DNA of 45,323 nucleotides. It comes from Peptoniphilus_A olsenii (lineage in GTDB: Bacteria > Bacillota > Clostridia > Tissierellales > Peptoniphilaceae). Below, piece after piece: positions 25,801 to 34,444 of this stretch. The stretch spans positions 1-45,323 of the forward strand of contig NZ_JBEPMA010000014.1 of the NCBI RefSeq assembly GCF_040545475.1, in the 5' to 3' direction. The notes under the pieces are model-generated. The model worked only from the letters and a program-made list of their open reading frames with translations, had not been told where the DNA came from and ran no database searches. The translations under genes were made by a program, and so were the position numbers. Within the stretch, counting starts at the first letter, position 1; every line of letters starts with the position of its first letter.

Positions 25801-26790
25801 ATGGATAGAAATAAATTTATCCAAAGTTCGGCACGTGTCCGCATTCTTGAAAAAAAACTCTTAAAAAATGAAAATTTTATGAGATTATCAGAGCAAGAAT
25901 CACTAAAAGATACGCTTAGAGCTTTAACGGATACAGTTTATAATGAATATTTGAATAAACTTGAGTCTCCTACCAAATACGAAGATATGCTGTCAAATGA
26001 GCTTACAAAACTATTTAGAGATTTATATGAACTATCACCTGAAGATACTCCAGTTGATATGGTAAGCCTTAAATATTTTTATCACAATATGAAAGTTTTG
26101 ATAAAAGAAAATATTCAGAAAGAAGACTTTTCGCATCTGTATATTTTGGTGAAGGATTTTGACTTAAAAAATTATCGTGAAGCTCTAAAGAAAGAAATTT
26201 CTAGAGATAAGTATCAAGAAATGCTATTAAACGCTAAAGAACTTTACGAAGAGACTCATGATCCTCAAATTATTGATGTATTTTTTGATAATGAGTATTT
26301 TAGAGAATTGTTAGAAATAGCAGAAGAGTCTAAAGTGGATTTATTTATACGATATGTTAAAAATTTAATTGACTTTACTAATATCAGGACACTTTTAAGA
26401 GTAAAATCCGAAGGTGCTGGTAGTGAATTTCTCACAAATGTGTTGATAGATGGAGGAAATATCTCTAAAGATTCATATTATTATCTTTTGAAAGCAGATT
26501 TAAATGATAGTGATACTTTGAAAAAACTAGAAATTTATAAATATGTAAAAGAAGGACTTGAAAATTATAAAGAAAACAAGACTTTGACAGATTTTGAATT
26601 AGAAATGGACAATTATTTTATAGATTTAATTAAAGAGGTAAAATATATTACTTTTGGTCCAGAGGTTATTTTCGCATATGCTCTAGCAAAAGAAATGGAA
26701 ATAAAAAACTTGAGAATAGTTTTGGTTTCTAAATTAAATGGGCTTGATAAAGAATTTATCAGAGGAAAGTTGCGTGATAATTATGTATAA
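25801..26790 (+). CDS. ntpC: V-type ATPase subunit C (d)
   Basis: A 329-residue protein of the V-ATPase V0D/AC39 family, the funnel that joins the central shaft to the K ring. The frame is open from 25780 but the ATG at 25801 is used because TAGGAGG lies eight bases before it. RVRILEKKLL at the start, and FGPEVIFAYALAKEMEIKNLR near the end, match the family. It overlaps subunit F by eight bases. Confidence 0.93.
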   Translation: MDRNKFIQSSARVRILEKKLLKNENFMRLSEQESLKDTLRALTDTVYNEYLNKLESPTKYEDMLSNELTKLFRDLYELSPEDTPVDMVSLKYFYHNMKVLIKENIQKEDFSHLYILVKDFDLKNYREALKKEISRDKYQEMLLNAKELYEETHDPQIIDVFFDNEYFRELLEIAEESKVDLFIRYVKNLIDFTNIRTLLRVKSEGAGSEFLTNVLIDGGNISKDSYYYLLKADLNDSDTLKKLEIYKYVKEGLENYKENKTLTDFELEMDNYFIDLIKEVKYITFGPEVIFAYALAKEMEIKNLRIVLVSKLNGLDKEFIRGKLRDNYV

Positions 26791-27091
26791 AATAGCAGTA
26801 ATAGGAGATAAAGACTCTGTCCTATCTTTTAAAGCTATTGGTGTAGATGTATATGTAGCATATGAGAAAGACAAGGCAAGAGCTATTGTAGATAAACTCT
26901 CAAAAGACGACTACGGAGTTATATTTATCACAGAAGAATTGGCAGCTAAAATACCAAACACTATTTCAAGATATGACGATAAGCTTGTACCGGCAATTAT
27001 TTTGATACCGTCTAATAAAGGTAGTCTTGGAATTGGAATGGAAAAATTAAATAAAAATGTAGAGAAAGCAGTAGGAGCTAATATATTGTAA
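26783..27091 (+). CDS. ntpG: V-type ATPase subunit F
   Basis: A 102-residue shaft subunit (called F in archaeal and V-type nomenclature, NtpG in Enterococcus). The opening MYKIAVIGDKDSVLSFKAIG and VIFITEELA are family hallmarks. The frame is open further upstream; a GTG at 26774 sits eight bases from a GAGG and is a real alternative start, adding three residues. The family usually starts at the ATG used here. Confidence 0.92.
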   Translation: MYKIAVIGDKDSVLSFKAIGVDVYVAYEKDKARAIVDKLSKDDYGVIFITEELAAKIPNTISRYDDKLVPAIILIPSNKGSLGIGMEKLNKNVEKAVGANIL

Positions 27092-27103
27092 GGAGGAGCT
27101 TTA

Positions 27104-28876
27104 TTGAAATCAGGAAAGATAATTAAAGTATCCGGACCACTTGTAGTGGCAGAAGGCATGGAAGATGCCAATGTCTATGACGTGGTTGAAGTTTCAAAAG
27201 ATAAATTAATAGGCGAAGTTATAGAGATGAGAGGAGATAAGGCTTCTATTCAGGTATACGAAGAAACAACTGGTATTGGACCTGGAGATGATGTTTATAC
27301 AACTGGAGCACCTCTTTCTGTAGAACTTGGACCAGGCATGATAGAAGAAATGTTTGATGGAATACAACGTCCTCTTGAAATGCTAAAAGATGAAGCTGGA
27401 GACTTTTTAAAAAGAGGAGTAACTGTAAATCCACTAAATAGGGAAAAGAAATGGGAGTTTTCACCACTTGCAAAAGTTGGGGATGAACTAGTAAGTGGCG
27501 ATGTTCTTGGTACAGTAGAAGAAACAGCTGTTGTTACTCATAAAATAATGGTGCCAAATGGTATAAAGGGAAAATTAAAAGAAATAAAGAGTGGTTCATT
27601 TACTGTAGTAGATACTATAGCAGTTCTAGAAACAGAAAATGGCGATAAAGAACTTACTATGATGCAAAAATGGCCCGTTAGACGTGGGCGACCTTTTGCA
27701 AAAAAAATTGACCCTAAAGAACCTTTAGTTACAGGTCAAAGAGTTATCGATACATTTTTCCCAATAACTAAAGGTGGTACGGCGGCAATTCCAGGTCCTT
27801 TTGGATCAGGAAAAACAGTAGTACAACATCAACTTGCCAAGTGGGCAGATGCTGAAATTGTAGTATATGTAGGATGTGGCGAACGCGGCAACGAAATGAC
27901 TGATGTATTGATGGAATTTCCTGAACTTATTGATCCAGACACAGGCGAGTCAATAATGAAGAGGACGGTTTTAATTGCAAATACATCAAATATGCCCGTA
28001 GCTGCACGTGAGGCTTCGATTTATACAGGAATTACAATTTCGGAATACTTTAGAGATATGGGTTATTCTGTTGCTATGATGGCTGACTCTACATCCCGTT
28101 GGGCAGAAGCTCTTCGTGAGATGAGTGGGCGTCTTGAAGAGATGCCTGGTGATGAGGGTTATCCTGCTTATCTTGCATCTAGAATTGCAGAGTTTTATGA
28201 GAGAGCAGGACGTGTCATTGTAAATGGAGCAGAAGAAAGAGAAGGAGCTTTATCTGTAATTGGTGCGGTTTCTCCTCCAGGTGGAGATATTTCTGAGCCT
28301 GTTACACAAAATACTTTGAGAATTGTTAAAATATTCTGGAAGCTCGACTATGATTTATCTTATCAACGTCACTTCCCGGCTATTAACTGGATAGATTCAT
28401 ATTCTTTATATCAAACAAAAATAGATAAATATTTAGATGAGAATTTAAATGATGCATTTTCTGCTAACAGAAAAAGAGCAACAGCATTATTGCAAGAAGA
28501 AACAGGCCTTTTGGAAGTAGTTCGTCTAGTAGGGCGTGATACATTATCTGAAAAAGACCAATTAAAACTTGATATAACAAAGTCAATCAGAGAGGACTTT
28601 TTACAACAAAATGCATTCCATGATGTAGATACCTATTGTCCTTTAGAAAAACAGTATAAAATGCTCGATACAATTTTATACTTTTATGACAAATCACTAG
28701 AAGCTTTAGATAAAGGCGTTTACTTCTCTGAAATTGAATCTCTAGATGTAAAAGAAAGAATTGCAAGAATGAAATATGTTGACAACGAAAAATTGGAAGA
28801 AATTGATTCGATAAAAGAAGAGATAGATAATTCATTGAAAGATTTAGAAATAGGAGGTGCCGAAATAGATGCTTAA
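27104..28876 (+). CDS. ntpA: V-type ATPase catalytic subunit A
   Basis: A 590-residue catalytic subunit that binds and hydrolyses (or makes) ATP in the V1 head. Walker A GPFGSGKT is at about residues 231-238, and the bulge domain that distinguishes A from B subunits lies between about 115 and 185. ATPase signature ADSTSRWAEALREMSGRLEE and GAVSPPGGD follow. Initiation is at a TTG, the only start with an AGGAGG at proper distance (27091-27096); no ATG follows before conserved sequence. Overlaps ntpB by eight bases. Confidence 0.96.
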   Translation: MKSGKIIKVSGPLVVAEGMEDANVYDVVEVSKDKLIGEVIEMRGDKASIQVYEETTGIGPGDDVYTTGAPLSVELGPGMIEEMFDGIQRPLEMLKDEAGDFLKRGVTVNPLNREKKWEFSPLAKVGDELVSGDVLGTVEETAVVTHKIMVPNGIKGKLKEIKSGSFTVVDTIAVLETENGDKELTMMQKWPVRRGRPFAKKIDPKEPLVTGQRVIDTFFPITKGGTAAIPGPFGSGKTVVQHQLAKWADAEIVVYVGCGERGNEMTDVLMEFPELIDPDTGESIMKRTVLIANTSNMPVAAREASIYTGITISEYFRDMGYSVAMMADSTSRWAEALREMSGRLEEMPGDEGYPAYLASRIAEFYERAGRVIVNGAEEREGALSVIGAVSPPGGDISEPVTQNTLRIVKIFWKLDYDLSYQRHFPAINWIDSYSLYQTKIDKYLDENLNDAFSANRKRATALLQEETGLLEVVRLVGRDTLSEKDQLKLDITKSIREDFLQQNAFHDVDTYCPLEKQYKMLDTILYFYDKSLEALDKGVYFSEIESLDVKERIARMKYVDNEKLEEIDSIKEEIDNSLKDLEIGGAEIDA

Positions 28877-30329
28877 AGAATATAAATCAGTAACGGAAGT
28901 AGTTGGCCCTCTTATGGCAGTAGAAGGTGTCGAAGGAGTTACTTACGAGGAACTTGTAGATATTGAAATACAAACAGGAGAAAGAAGACGTGGTCGTGTT
29001 ATAGAAATAGAAGGCGACAAGGCCATGGTACAAATATTTGAAGGTTCAAGTGGTATTAACCTTCAAGATACTAATGTTAGATTTTTAGGAAAGCCTCTAG
29101 AGCTTGGAGTATCACCTGATATGATAGGCAGAGTCTTTGATGGGCTTGGGGCACCTATTGATGGTGGGCCTAAAATAATTCCCAAAGAAAAAATAGATAT
29201 AAATGGTACTGCAATAAATCCAGTATCAAGAGACTTTCCATCAGAATTTATTCAAACGGGAATATCTGTAATTGATGGTCTAAACACTTTAGTTAGAGGA
29301 CAAAAACTTCCAATATTTTCAGCAGCAGGACTGCCACATAATGAGCTTGCTGCACAAATTGCAAGACAAGCAACAGTGCTTTCAGGCGGAGACTTCGCTG
29401 TAGTTTTTGCAGCTATGGGAATCACATTTGAAGAAGCACAGTACTTTATTGATGACCTTACAAAAACAGGAGCCATTGATAGATCGGTATTATTTATAAA
29501 TTTAGCAGATGACCCTGCAATAGAAAGACTTGCCACTCCTAAAATGGCACTAACTTGTGCAGAATATTTGGCGTTTGAGCAAAACAAACACGTACTTGTA
29601 ATATTGACAGATATGACAAATTATGCAGAAGCCCTTCGTGAAGTTTCTGCAGCGAGAAAAGAAGTACCAGGAAGACGTGGATATCCAGGTTATTTATATA
29701 CAGACCTTGCAGGTATTTATGAAAGAGCGGGTAAAATCAAAGGTAGAAATGGTTCTATAACACAAATACCAATTTTGACAATGCCTGAAGGTGACATAAC
29801 TCACCCAATACCTGACCTTACTGGATATATAACAGAAGGACAAATAATACTTTCCACAGAACTTTATAAACAGGGACTTGAGCCGCCAATAAATGCCATA
29901 CCATCATTATCAAGACTTAAAGACAAAGGTATAGGCAAAGGAAAAACTCGAGAAGACCATGCAGATACGATGAACCAAATATATGCAGCATATACTGCCG
30001 GTAAAGAAGCAAAAGAACTTTCTGCAATATTAGGAGAAACAGCCCTTTCAGAAACTGATAAAGCTTTTGCCAAATTTGCTGAAAAATTTGAAGAAAGATA
30101 TGTATCGCAAGGTTTTGAGACTAATAGAGCAATTGAAGAAACACTAGACATTGGGTGGGAACTTCTTTCACTAGTTCCTAAGAGAGAACTTAAGAGAATT
30201 GATGACGAATTGATAGAAAGATTTTATCTAGGAGAAAAAGAGGCTGTAGAGGCAAATAACAATTCGGATATAGAAGGTACTCAAATAAATGAAGCAGAGG
30301 AAAATAAAATAGAAAATGAGGGATTATAA
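28869..30329 (+). CDS. ntpB: V-type ATPase subunit B
   Basis: A 486-residue non-catalytic head subunit. The P-loop is replaced by FSAAGLPHNELAAQIARQ, typical of B subunits, and YPGYLYTDLAGIYERAG is the family signature. The last ~30 residues, rich in Asn, Glu and Asp after the FYLGEKE string, extend beyond the usual end and look disordered. AGGAGGTG precedes the ATG, which overlaps ntpA; its stop overlaps ntpD (TAATG). Confidence 0.96.
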   Translation: MLKEYKSVTEVVGPLMAVEGVEGVTYEELVDIEIQTGERRRGRVIEIEGDKAMVQIFEGSSGINLQDTNVRFLGKPLELGVSPDMIGRVFDGLGAPIDGGPKIIPKEKIDINGTAINPVSRDFPSEFIQTGISVIDGLNTLVRGQKLPIFSAAGLPHNELAAQIARQATVLSGGDFAVVFAAMGITFEEAQYFIDDLTKTGAIDRSVLFINLADDPAIERLATPKMALTCAEYLAFEQNKHVLVILTDMTNYAEALREVSAARKEVPGRRGYPGYLYTDLAGIYERAGKIKGRNGSITQIPILTMPEGDITHPIPDLTGYITEGQIILSTELYKQGLEPPINAIPSLSRLKDKGIGKGKTREDHADTMNQIYAAYTAGKEAKELSAILGETALSETDKAFAKFAEKFEERYVSQGFETNRAIEETLDIGWELLSLVPKRELKRIDDELIERFYLGEKEAVEANNNSDIEGTQINEAEENKIENEGL

Positions 30330-31012
30330 TGGCAAAGATGAATATAAATCCCACAAGAATGAATCTGTCAATATTAAAAGACAGGCTCGAAACCTCAACC
30401 AGAGGACATAAGCTTTTAAAAGATAAACAAGATGAGCTCATGAGGCAATTTATCAATCTCATAAAAGAGAACAAGAAACTCAGAGAAGAAGTAGAAGAAA
30501 AATTACAAGAATCCTTCAAATCTTTTTTGATGGCGTCTGCAACAATGAGCCCTCAAATGTTAGAAGAAGCAATAGCACTACCCACTATGAAGACTTTTGT
30601 AGATATACAAAAGAAAAATGTAATGTCAGTAAATGTACCAAAGATGAGTTTTAAAACTGAAAAAATATCAGAAAATGCTTCGAGATATCCCTATGGATAT
30701 GCACAAACAACTGCTGACTTGGACTTTGCTATAGAAGATCTTACAGAAGTTATGGACGAGCTTTTAGAATTAGCACAAAAAGAAAAAGCAGCCCAGTTAA
30801 TGGCAGATGAAATTGAAAAAACAAGAAGGAGAGTTAATGCTCTAGAGTATAAGACAATACCAGACTTGAAAGACACCATAAAATATATAAGAGCAAAGCT
30901 TGACGAAAACGAAAGAGCCAATATAACAAGACTTATGAAAGTCAAGGATATAATATCAAAAGAAGAATTGAAAGAACCAAAAACTGAAAAGATAAACAAA
31001 GCTCTAGTGTAA
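30329..31012 (+). CDS. ntpD: V-type ATPase subunit D
   Basis: A 227-residue central-shaft subunit made of two long antiparallel helices. The opening INPTRMNLSILKDRLETSTR and the family string RRVNALEYKTIPDLKDTI near residues 168-186 identify it. Starts in the ntpB stop codon (TAATG). Last gene of the operon; no clear terminator directly follows, so the transcript may run into the relic gene and end at 31453-31475. Confidence 0.95.
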   Translation: MAKMNINPTRMNLSILKDRLETSTRGHKLLKDKQDELMRQFINLIKENKKLREEVEEKLQESFKSFLMASATMSPQMLEEAIALPTMKTFVDIQKKNVMSVNVPKMSFKTEKISENASRYPYGYAQTTADLDFAIEDLTEVMDELLELAQKEKAAQLMADEIEKTRRRVNALEYKTIPDLKDTIKYIRAKLDENERANITRLMKVKDIISKEELKEPKTEKINKALV

Positions 31013-31039
31013 ATAATGTAAAAAGAAGAACGATAATTT

Positions 31040-31389
31040 ATGAAAAGATTAGTTGTCATTTTTGTAATAATTGTTGTACTTTGTAATAATACTGTGTTTG
31101 CGGCTAAATAAAAAACTCAAAAAAAAATAATGAAGTAGTAATTTCTATTTATGACAGTATAGATGAATATTAGCAAGAGAAGCAAGATGAAGTCTGCAAA
31201 TACTCATTTGGAAAACTACTAACATTAGAACTTGTTTTTATCAGGAAACATGATGGAAATAATGAAGACTATTATTATTTAATATTCGATAAAACAATTC
31301 GTTATTTTATAGTAAATAATCCTAATATCCAACGCGAGATTTTTATTTATTCAGGGATAAATAGAGAGAGTATCAGAAAAAAGATATAA
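31040..31389 (+). pseudogene. Relic of a small secreted protein
   Basis: An ATG at 31040 opens a clean signal peptide (KRLVVIFVIIVVLCNN, then TVFAAK) that stops at a TAA. Past a run of eight A the frame shifts by one and continues as EVVISIYDSIDEY, an in-frame TAG at 31171-31173, then YSFGKLLTLELVFIRKH to a stop at 31389. Three disruptions in about 115 codons make it a pseudogene. I recognise no family. Confidence 0.65.
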
Positions 31390-31452
31390 AATACCTGAAT
31401 TATATATGATATTGAAAATTTTATAGAGTTTAATTATATTAAAAATGAAAAA

Positions 31453-31476
31453 GGTCGGAATATCCGATCTTTTTTG
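31453..31476 (+). terminator. Terminator behind ntp operon/relic gene
   Basis: GGTCGGA (31453-31459), loop ATA, TCCGATC (31463-31469, one G-T pair) and T6. Confidence 0.85.
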
Positions 31477-31559
31477 TTGCCAAAATCTATTTTTAGTGGA
31501 AGATTGTATATTATATTTATTCAAATAATAAAACTAAATATTATAAGAAATCTCTACTA

Positions 31560-32280
31560 AAAAGCGTGCCAACGCATAAAGAGTCTTGCTTGTAATGGAG
31601 AGAACTTTTCCCCTACCATGTCATCCTGAGCGAAAGAAATCTGCCAAGATTTCTGAAGTCGAAGGATCTGCATGTAGTGGAGAGAATCTGTAGAGTTTCA
31701 AATAAAAAGTATTCAAACACCCAAACCACGAACAATCATAGCAAAAAGTCGAAAAAGATTTTTAACTGTTTGAGCGTAAGCGAGTTTTAAAAATCCGTCT
31801 TTTTGCGAGGTAAAGAAAAACTAAAGAGGCTAAAACTTTGTCTAAAAAAGGCGTGGGGGCTTGGTTGGTAGCTCGAAGGAAAGGAAAGGGGGCCTCGCAG
31901 CGGAAGCGGAATGCCCACTTTCCTTCCTTCGAAAGAATAATAAGATGGCAGTATAAAAAAATATTTATTAAAAAGACTTCTATTAATTTTTACAGAACGG
32001 CTACTCTACAGGCAGATTCCTCGACTACGAACCCTTTGGGTTTTCCGCTCGGAATGACAGTTGTAGGGGTTGTCGTTGATCTTTCCAATGTCATCTCGAC
32101 TAAAAAGCATAGCGAACGCATAAAGAGTCTTGCATATAGTGGGGAGAATATTCCCTCTCCCATGTCATCCTGAGCAAAAGAAATCTGTCAAGATTTCTGT
32201 AGTCGGAGGATCTGCATGTGGTGGAGAGAATCTGTATAGTTTCAAATAAAAAGTATTCAAACACCCAAACCACGAAATAA
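31560..32280 (-). repeat. Dispersed repeat block 5, minus orientation
   Basis: The stretch 31390-32376 has no gene; the 111-codon frame at 31838-32173 is made of repeats. Two B-C-E strings in reverse orientation (31563-31760 and 32100-32277) share CCATGTCATCCTGAGC, GATTTCTG.AGTCG.AGGATCTGCATGT and TATTCAAACACCCAAACCACG. Between them lie the GC-rich hairpin at 31874-31931 and an inverted module A (31977-32065). Confidence 0.88.
31874..31931. other. GC-rich imperfect hairpin inside repeat block 5
   Basis: CGAAGGAAAGGAAAGGGGGC (31874-31893) pairs with GCCCACTTTCCTTCCTTCG (31913-31931), with one bulged A and one G-T pair, around a 19-base loop. The GC content is far above the surroundings. It has no T-run on the plus strand and does not match the other repeat modules. 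Confidence 0.6.
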
Positions 32281-32341
32281 GATGGTTTAATCTTATATAA
32301 GTGATATTACTATAACTTTTTTCATACAACGCACTAAATTA

Positions 32342-32350
32342 TGGTATAAT
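32342..32350 (+). promoter_or_regulatory. Extended -10 promoter of the ACT-UPF0210 pair
   Basis: TGGTATAAT (TG 32342-32343, hexamer 32345-32350) precedes the GGAGG ribosome site by 15 bases. A TTCATA 18 bases upstream may act as a weak -35. Confidence 0.6.
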
Positions 32351-32376
32351 GTTATTAATTTTTATGGAGGTGTATT

Positions 32377-32646
32377 ATGCGAGCAGTTATAACAGTTGTA
32401 GGTATTGACCGAATTGGAATTGTATATGAAGTAGTAAAAAAAATGGTAGAGTTTGAATTAAATATCGTAGATATCACTCAAACAATTTTAGATGACTATT
32501 TTACCATGATAGTTGTAGTTGATTTAACTAAAATGAATGCTGAGTTTCCTGAAGTGGTAGATGCATACGAAAAACTAGGCGAAAAGTTGGGTCTATCTAT
32601 TAGAGTTCAACATCAAGGTATTTTCGAAAAAATGCATCAAATTTAA
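32377..32646 (+). CDS. ACT-domain protein, UPF0237 family
   Basis: An 89-residue protein that is a single ACT domain, a fold that usually binds amino acids and regulates enzymes. VITVVGIDRIGIVYEVVKKM and the NIVDITQTI strand are typical of UPF0237. Members are commonly next to a UPF0210/PFL-family gene, as here (12 bases apart), so the protein may be its regulator; that is inference. Strong GGAGG six bases before the ATG. Confidence 0.92.
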   Translation: MRAVITVVGIDRIGIVYEVVKKMVEFELNIVDITQTILDDYFTMIVVVDLTKMNAEFPEVVDAYEKLGEKLGLSIRVQHQGIFEKMHQI

Positions 32647-32658
32647 TGGAGGATAGTT

Positions 32659-34014
32659 ATGGATAAAAATAAAATACTGGAAACTGTCCGCATGCTCGAT
32701 CAAGAAAATCTAGATATCAGAGCCGTAACTTTGGGGATATCGCTTTTAGATTGTATTGATAGTGATGGGGAAAAAGCACGCGAAAAAATTTATAAAAAAA
32801 TCGTCAAATATGGAAAAAATTTAGTAGAAAAGGCTAATGAAATTGGCAAAAAATACGGAGTTGAAATTGTTAATAAAAGAGTATCGGTTACTCCAATTTC
32901 ACTTATTGCTGCTGCATCAAATGATGATAATTATGTAGAATTTGCGAGGACTTTAGATAAGGCAGCCAAAGAAATTGGTGTTGATTTTATTGGTGGTTTT
33001 TCGGCTCTTGTGCAAGGCGAGATGACAGAATCTGATGAAAAATTAATTAAATCTATTCCACTAGCACTTTCTAATACTGATTTTGTATGTTCTTCTGTTA
33101 ATGTGGGAAATACAAAAATGGGACTAAATATGGACGCTGCAAAACTCATGGGTGATGTCATAGTAGAAACAGCACAAAAAACTAAAGATAATGATTCTAT
33201 AGGTTGTGCAAAACTTGTTGTATTTGCAAATGCAGTGGAAGATAATCCATTTATGGCGGGAGCTTTTCATGGTGTAGGTATGGGCGATGTAGTTCTACAT
33301 GTGGGAGTTTCTGGTCCAGGGGTGGTGAAATATGCAATTGAAAAAGTGCGTGACAAAGATTTCAATATTCTTTCGGAAACTATAAAAAAGACAGCTTTCA
33401 AAATAACTAGACTTGGAGAATTGATAGGAAAAGAAGTGGCAAAAGAAATAGGAGTTAATTTTGGAACAATTGATTTGTCGCTTGCCCCAACACCTGTTAT
33501 TGGAGATTCTGTTGCGAGAATATTAGAAGAAATAGGAATTGAAACTGTAGGCGGACATGGAACTACTGCGGCACTGGCACTTTTAAATGACGCAGTCAAA
33601 AAAGGCGGAATAATGGCATCGAATCATGTAGGTGGTCTCAGTGGAGCATTTATACCCGTGAGTGAAGATGAAGGCATGATTGCAGCAGCTCGAAGTGGTA
33701 AGATTTCTCTGGATAAATTGGAAGCGATGACTTCTGTTTGCTCAGTTGGGCTTGATATGATTGCAATTCCGGGAGATACTAAACCATCAACTATAACTGC
33801 AATGATAGCAGACGAAGCTATGATAGGAATAATAAATAATAAAACTACAGCAGTTAGGATTATTCCAGTTATTGGAAAAAATGTAAAAGAAGAGGCATAT
33901 TTTGGTGGACTTCTAGGGTCAGCGCCGATAATGCCAGTGCATCCTGGTTCTTGTGACAAATTTGCCAATAGAGGAGGCAATATTCCTGCACCAGTACACA
34001 GTTTTAAAAATTAA
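32659..34014 (+). CDS. PFL-family protein, UPF0210 (DUF711)
   Basis: A 451-residue protein of the UPF0210/DUF711 family, distantly related in fold to pyruvate formate-lyase. DQENLDIRAVTLGISLLDC at the N-terminus, NVGNTKMGLNMDAA, GGHGTTAALALLNDAVKKGG and the C-terminal APIMPVHPGSCDKFANRGG are family landmarks. Biochemical role not established to my knowledge. Co-transcribed with the ACT protein. Confidence 0.93.
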   Translation: MDKNKILETVRMLDQENLDIRAVTLGISLLDCIDSDGEKAREKIYKKIVKYGKNLVEKANEIGKKYGVEIVNKRVSVTPISLIAAASNDDNYVEFARTLDKAAKEIGVDFIGGFSALVQGEMTESDEKLIKSIPLALSNTDFVCSSVNVGNTKMGLNMDAAKLMGDVIVETAQKTKDNDSIGCAKLVVFANAVEDNPFMAGAFHGVGMGDVVLHVGVSGPGVVKYAIEKVRDKDFNILSETIKKTAFKITRLGELIGKEVAKEIGVNFGTIDLSLAPTPVIGDSVARILEEIGIETVGGHGTTAALALLNDAVKKGGIMASNHVGGLSGAFIPVSEDEGMIAAARSGKISLDKLEAMTSVCSVGLDMIAIPGDTKPSTITAMIADEAMIGIINNKTTAVRIIPVIGKNVKEEAYFGGLLGSAPIMPVHPGSCDKFANRGGNIPAPVHSFKN

Positions 34015-34090
34015 TTGCATAATTTTTGAGTATAAATTATTCGAAATAAAGTTATAAATTCAAATTTAATTATAATCAATATAGTATTGT

Positions 34091-34124
34091 AAAAATAGCA
34101 TTTCTTAGGAGTGCTATTTTTTTT
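34091..34124 (+). terminator. Terminator of the ACT-UPF0210 pair
   Basis: AAAAATAGCA (34091-34100) pairs with TGCTATTTTT (34112-34121), followed by more T. Confidence 0.85.
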
Positions 34125-34444
34125 ACACAAATGTAATATTGAATTGATTATAGTATTTTTCATATATTAATTTGGGGTATATATTAAATTACAATGATAG
34201 CACATAAAAAGTATTTATATTTTTCAATAGACAAACGATTTTGTTTATAAAAATTTCCATATCACTAATGATTAGTGCTCATATGTATTGTTTTCGTGCT
34301 TTTTCTGTGCTAAATTTATTGTATAAATTATTTTAATTTTGAGCTATTTTATAGCTCTGATATTTTATATGTAATTTTAAATTTTGTGAAATAATAAATA
34401 TACTTATTTTATGAAATTTAGAATTAAAACTTAGGAGGGAAAAT
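34125..34444 (+). promoter_or_regulatory. Upstream region of the giant SLH gene
   Basis: No gene in this AT-rich 320-base gap. It contains a perfect 7-1-7 palindrome, CACTAAT-G-ATTAGTG (34263-34277), and a hairpin GAGCTA-TTTTA-TAGCTC (34341-34357), possible operator and leader structures. TATAAA-like boxes occur near 34320-34326; I cannot fix the promoter. A strong TAGGAGG ends eight bases before the ATG. Confidence 0.4.

Noticed and set aside
31838..32173. A 111-codon plus-strand frame
   Set aside because: It is built from the GC-rich hairpin plus inverted modules A and B, and has no ribosome site. The same repeat sequence occurs elsewhere in other frames.
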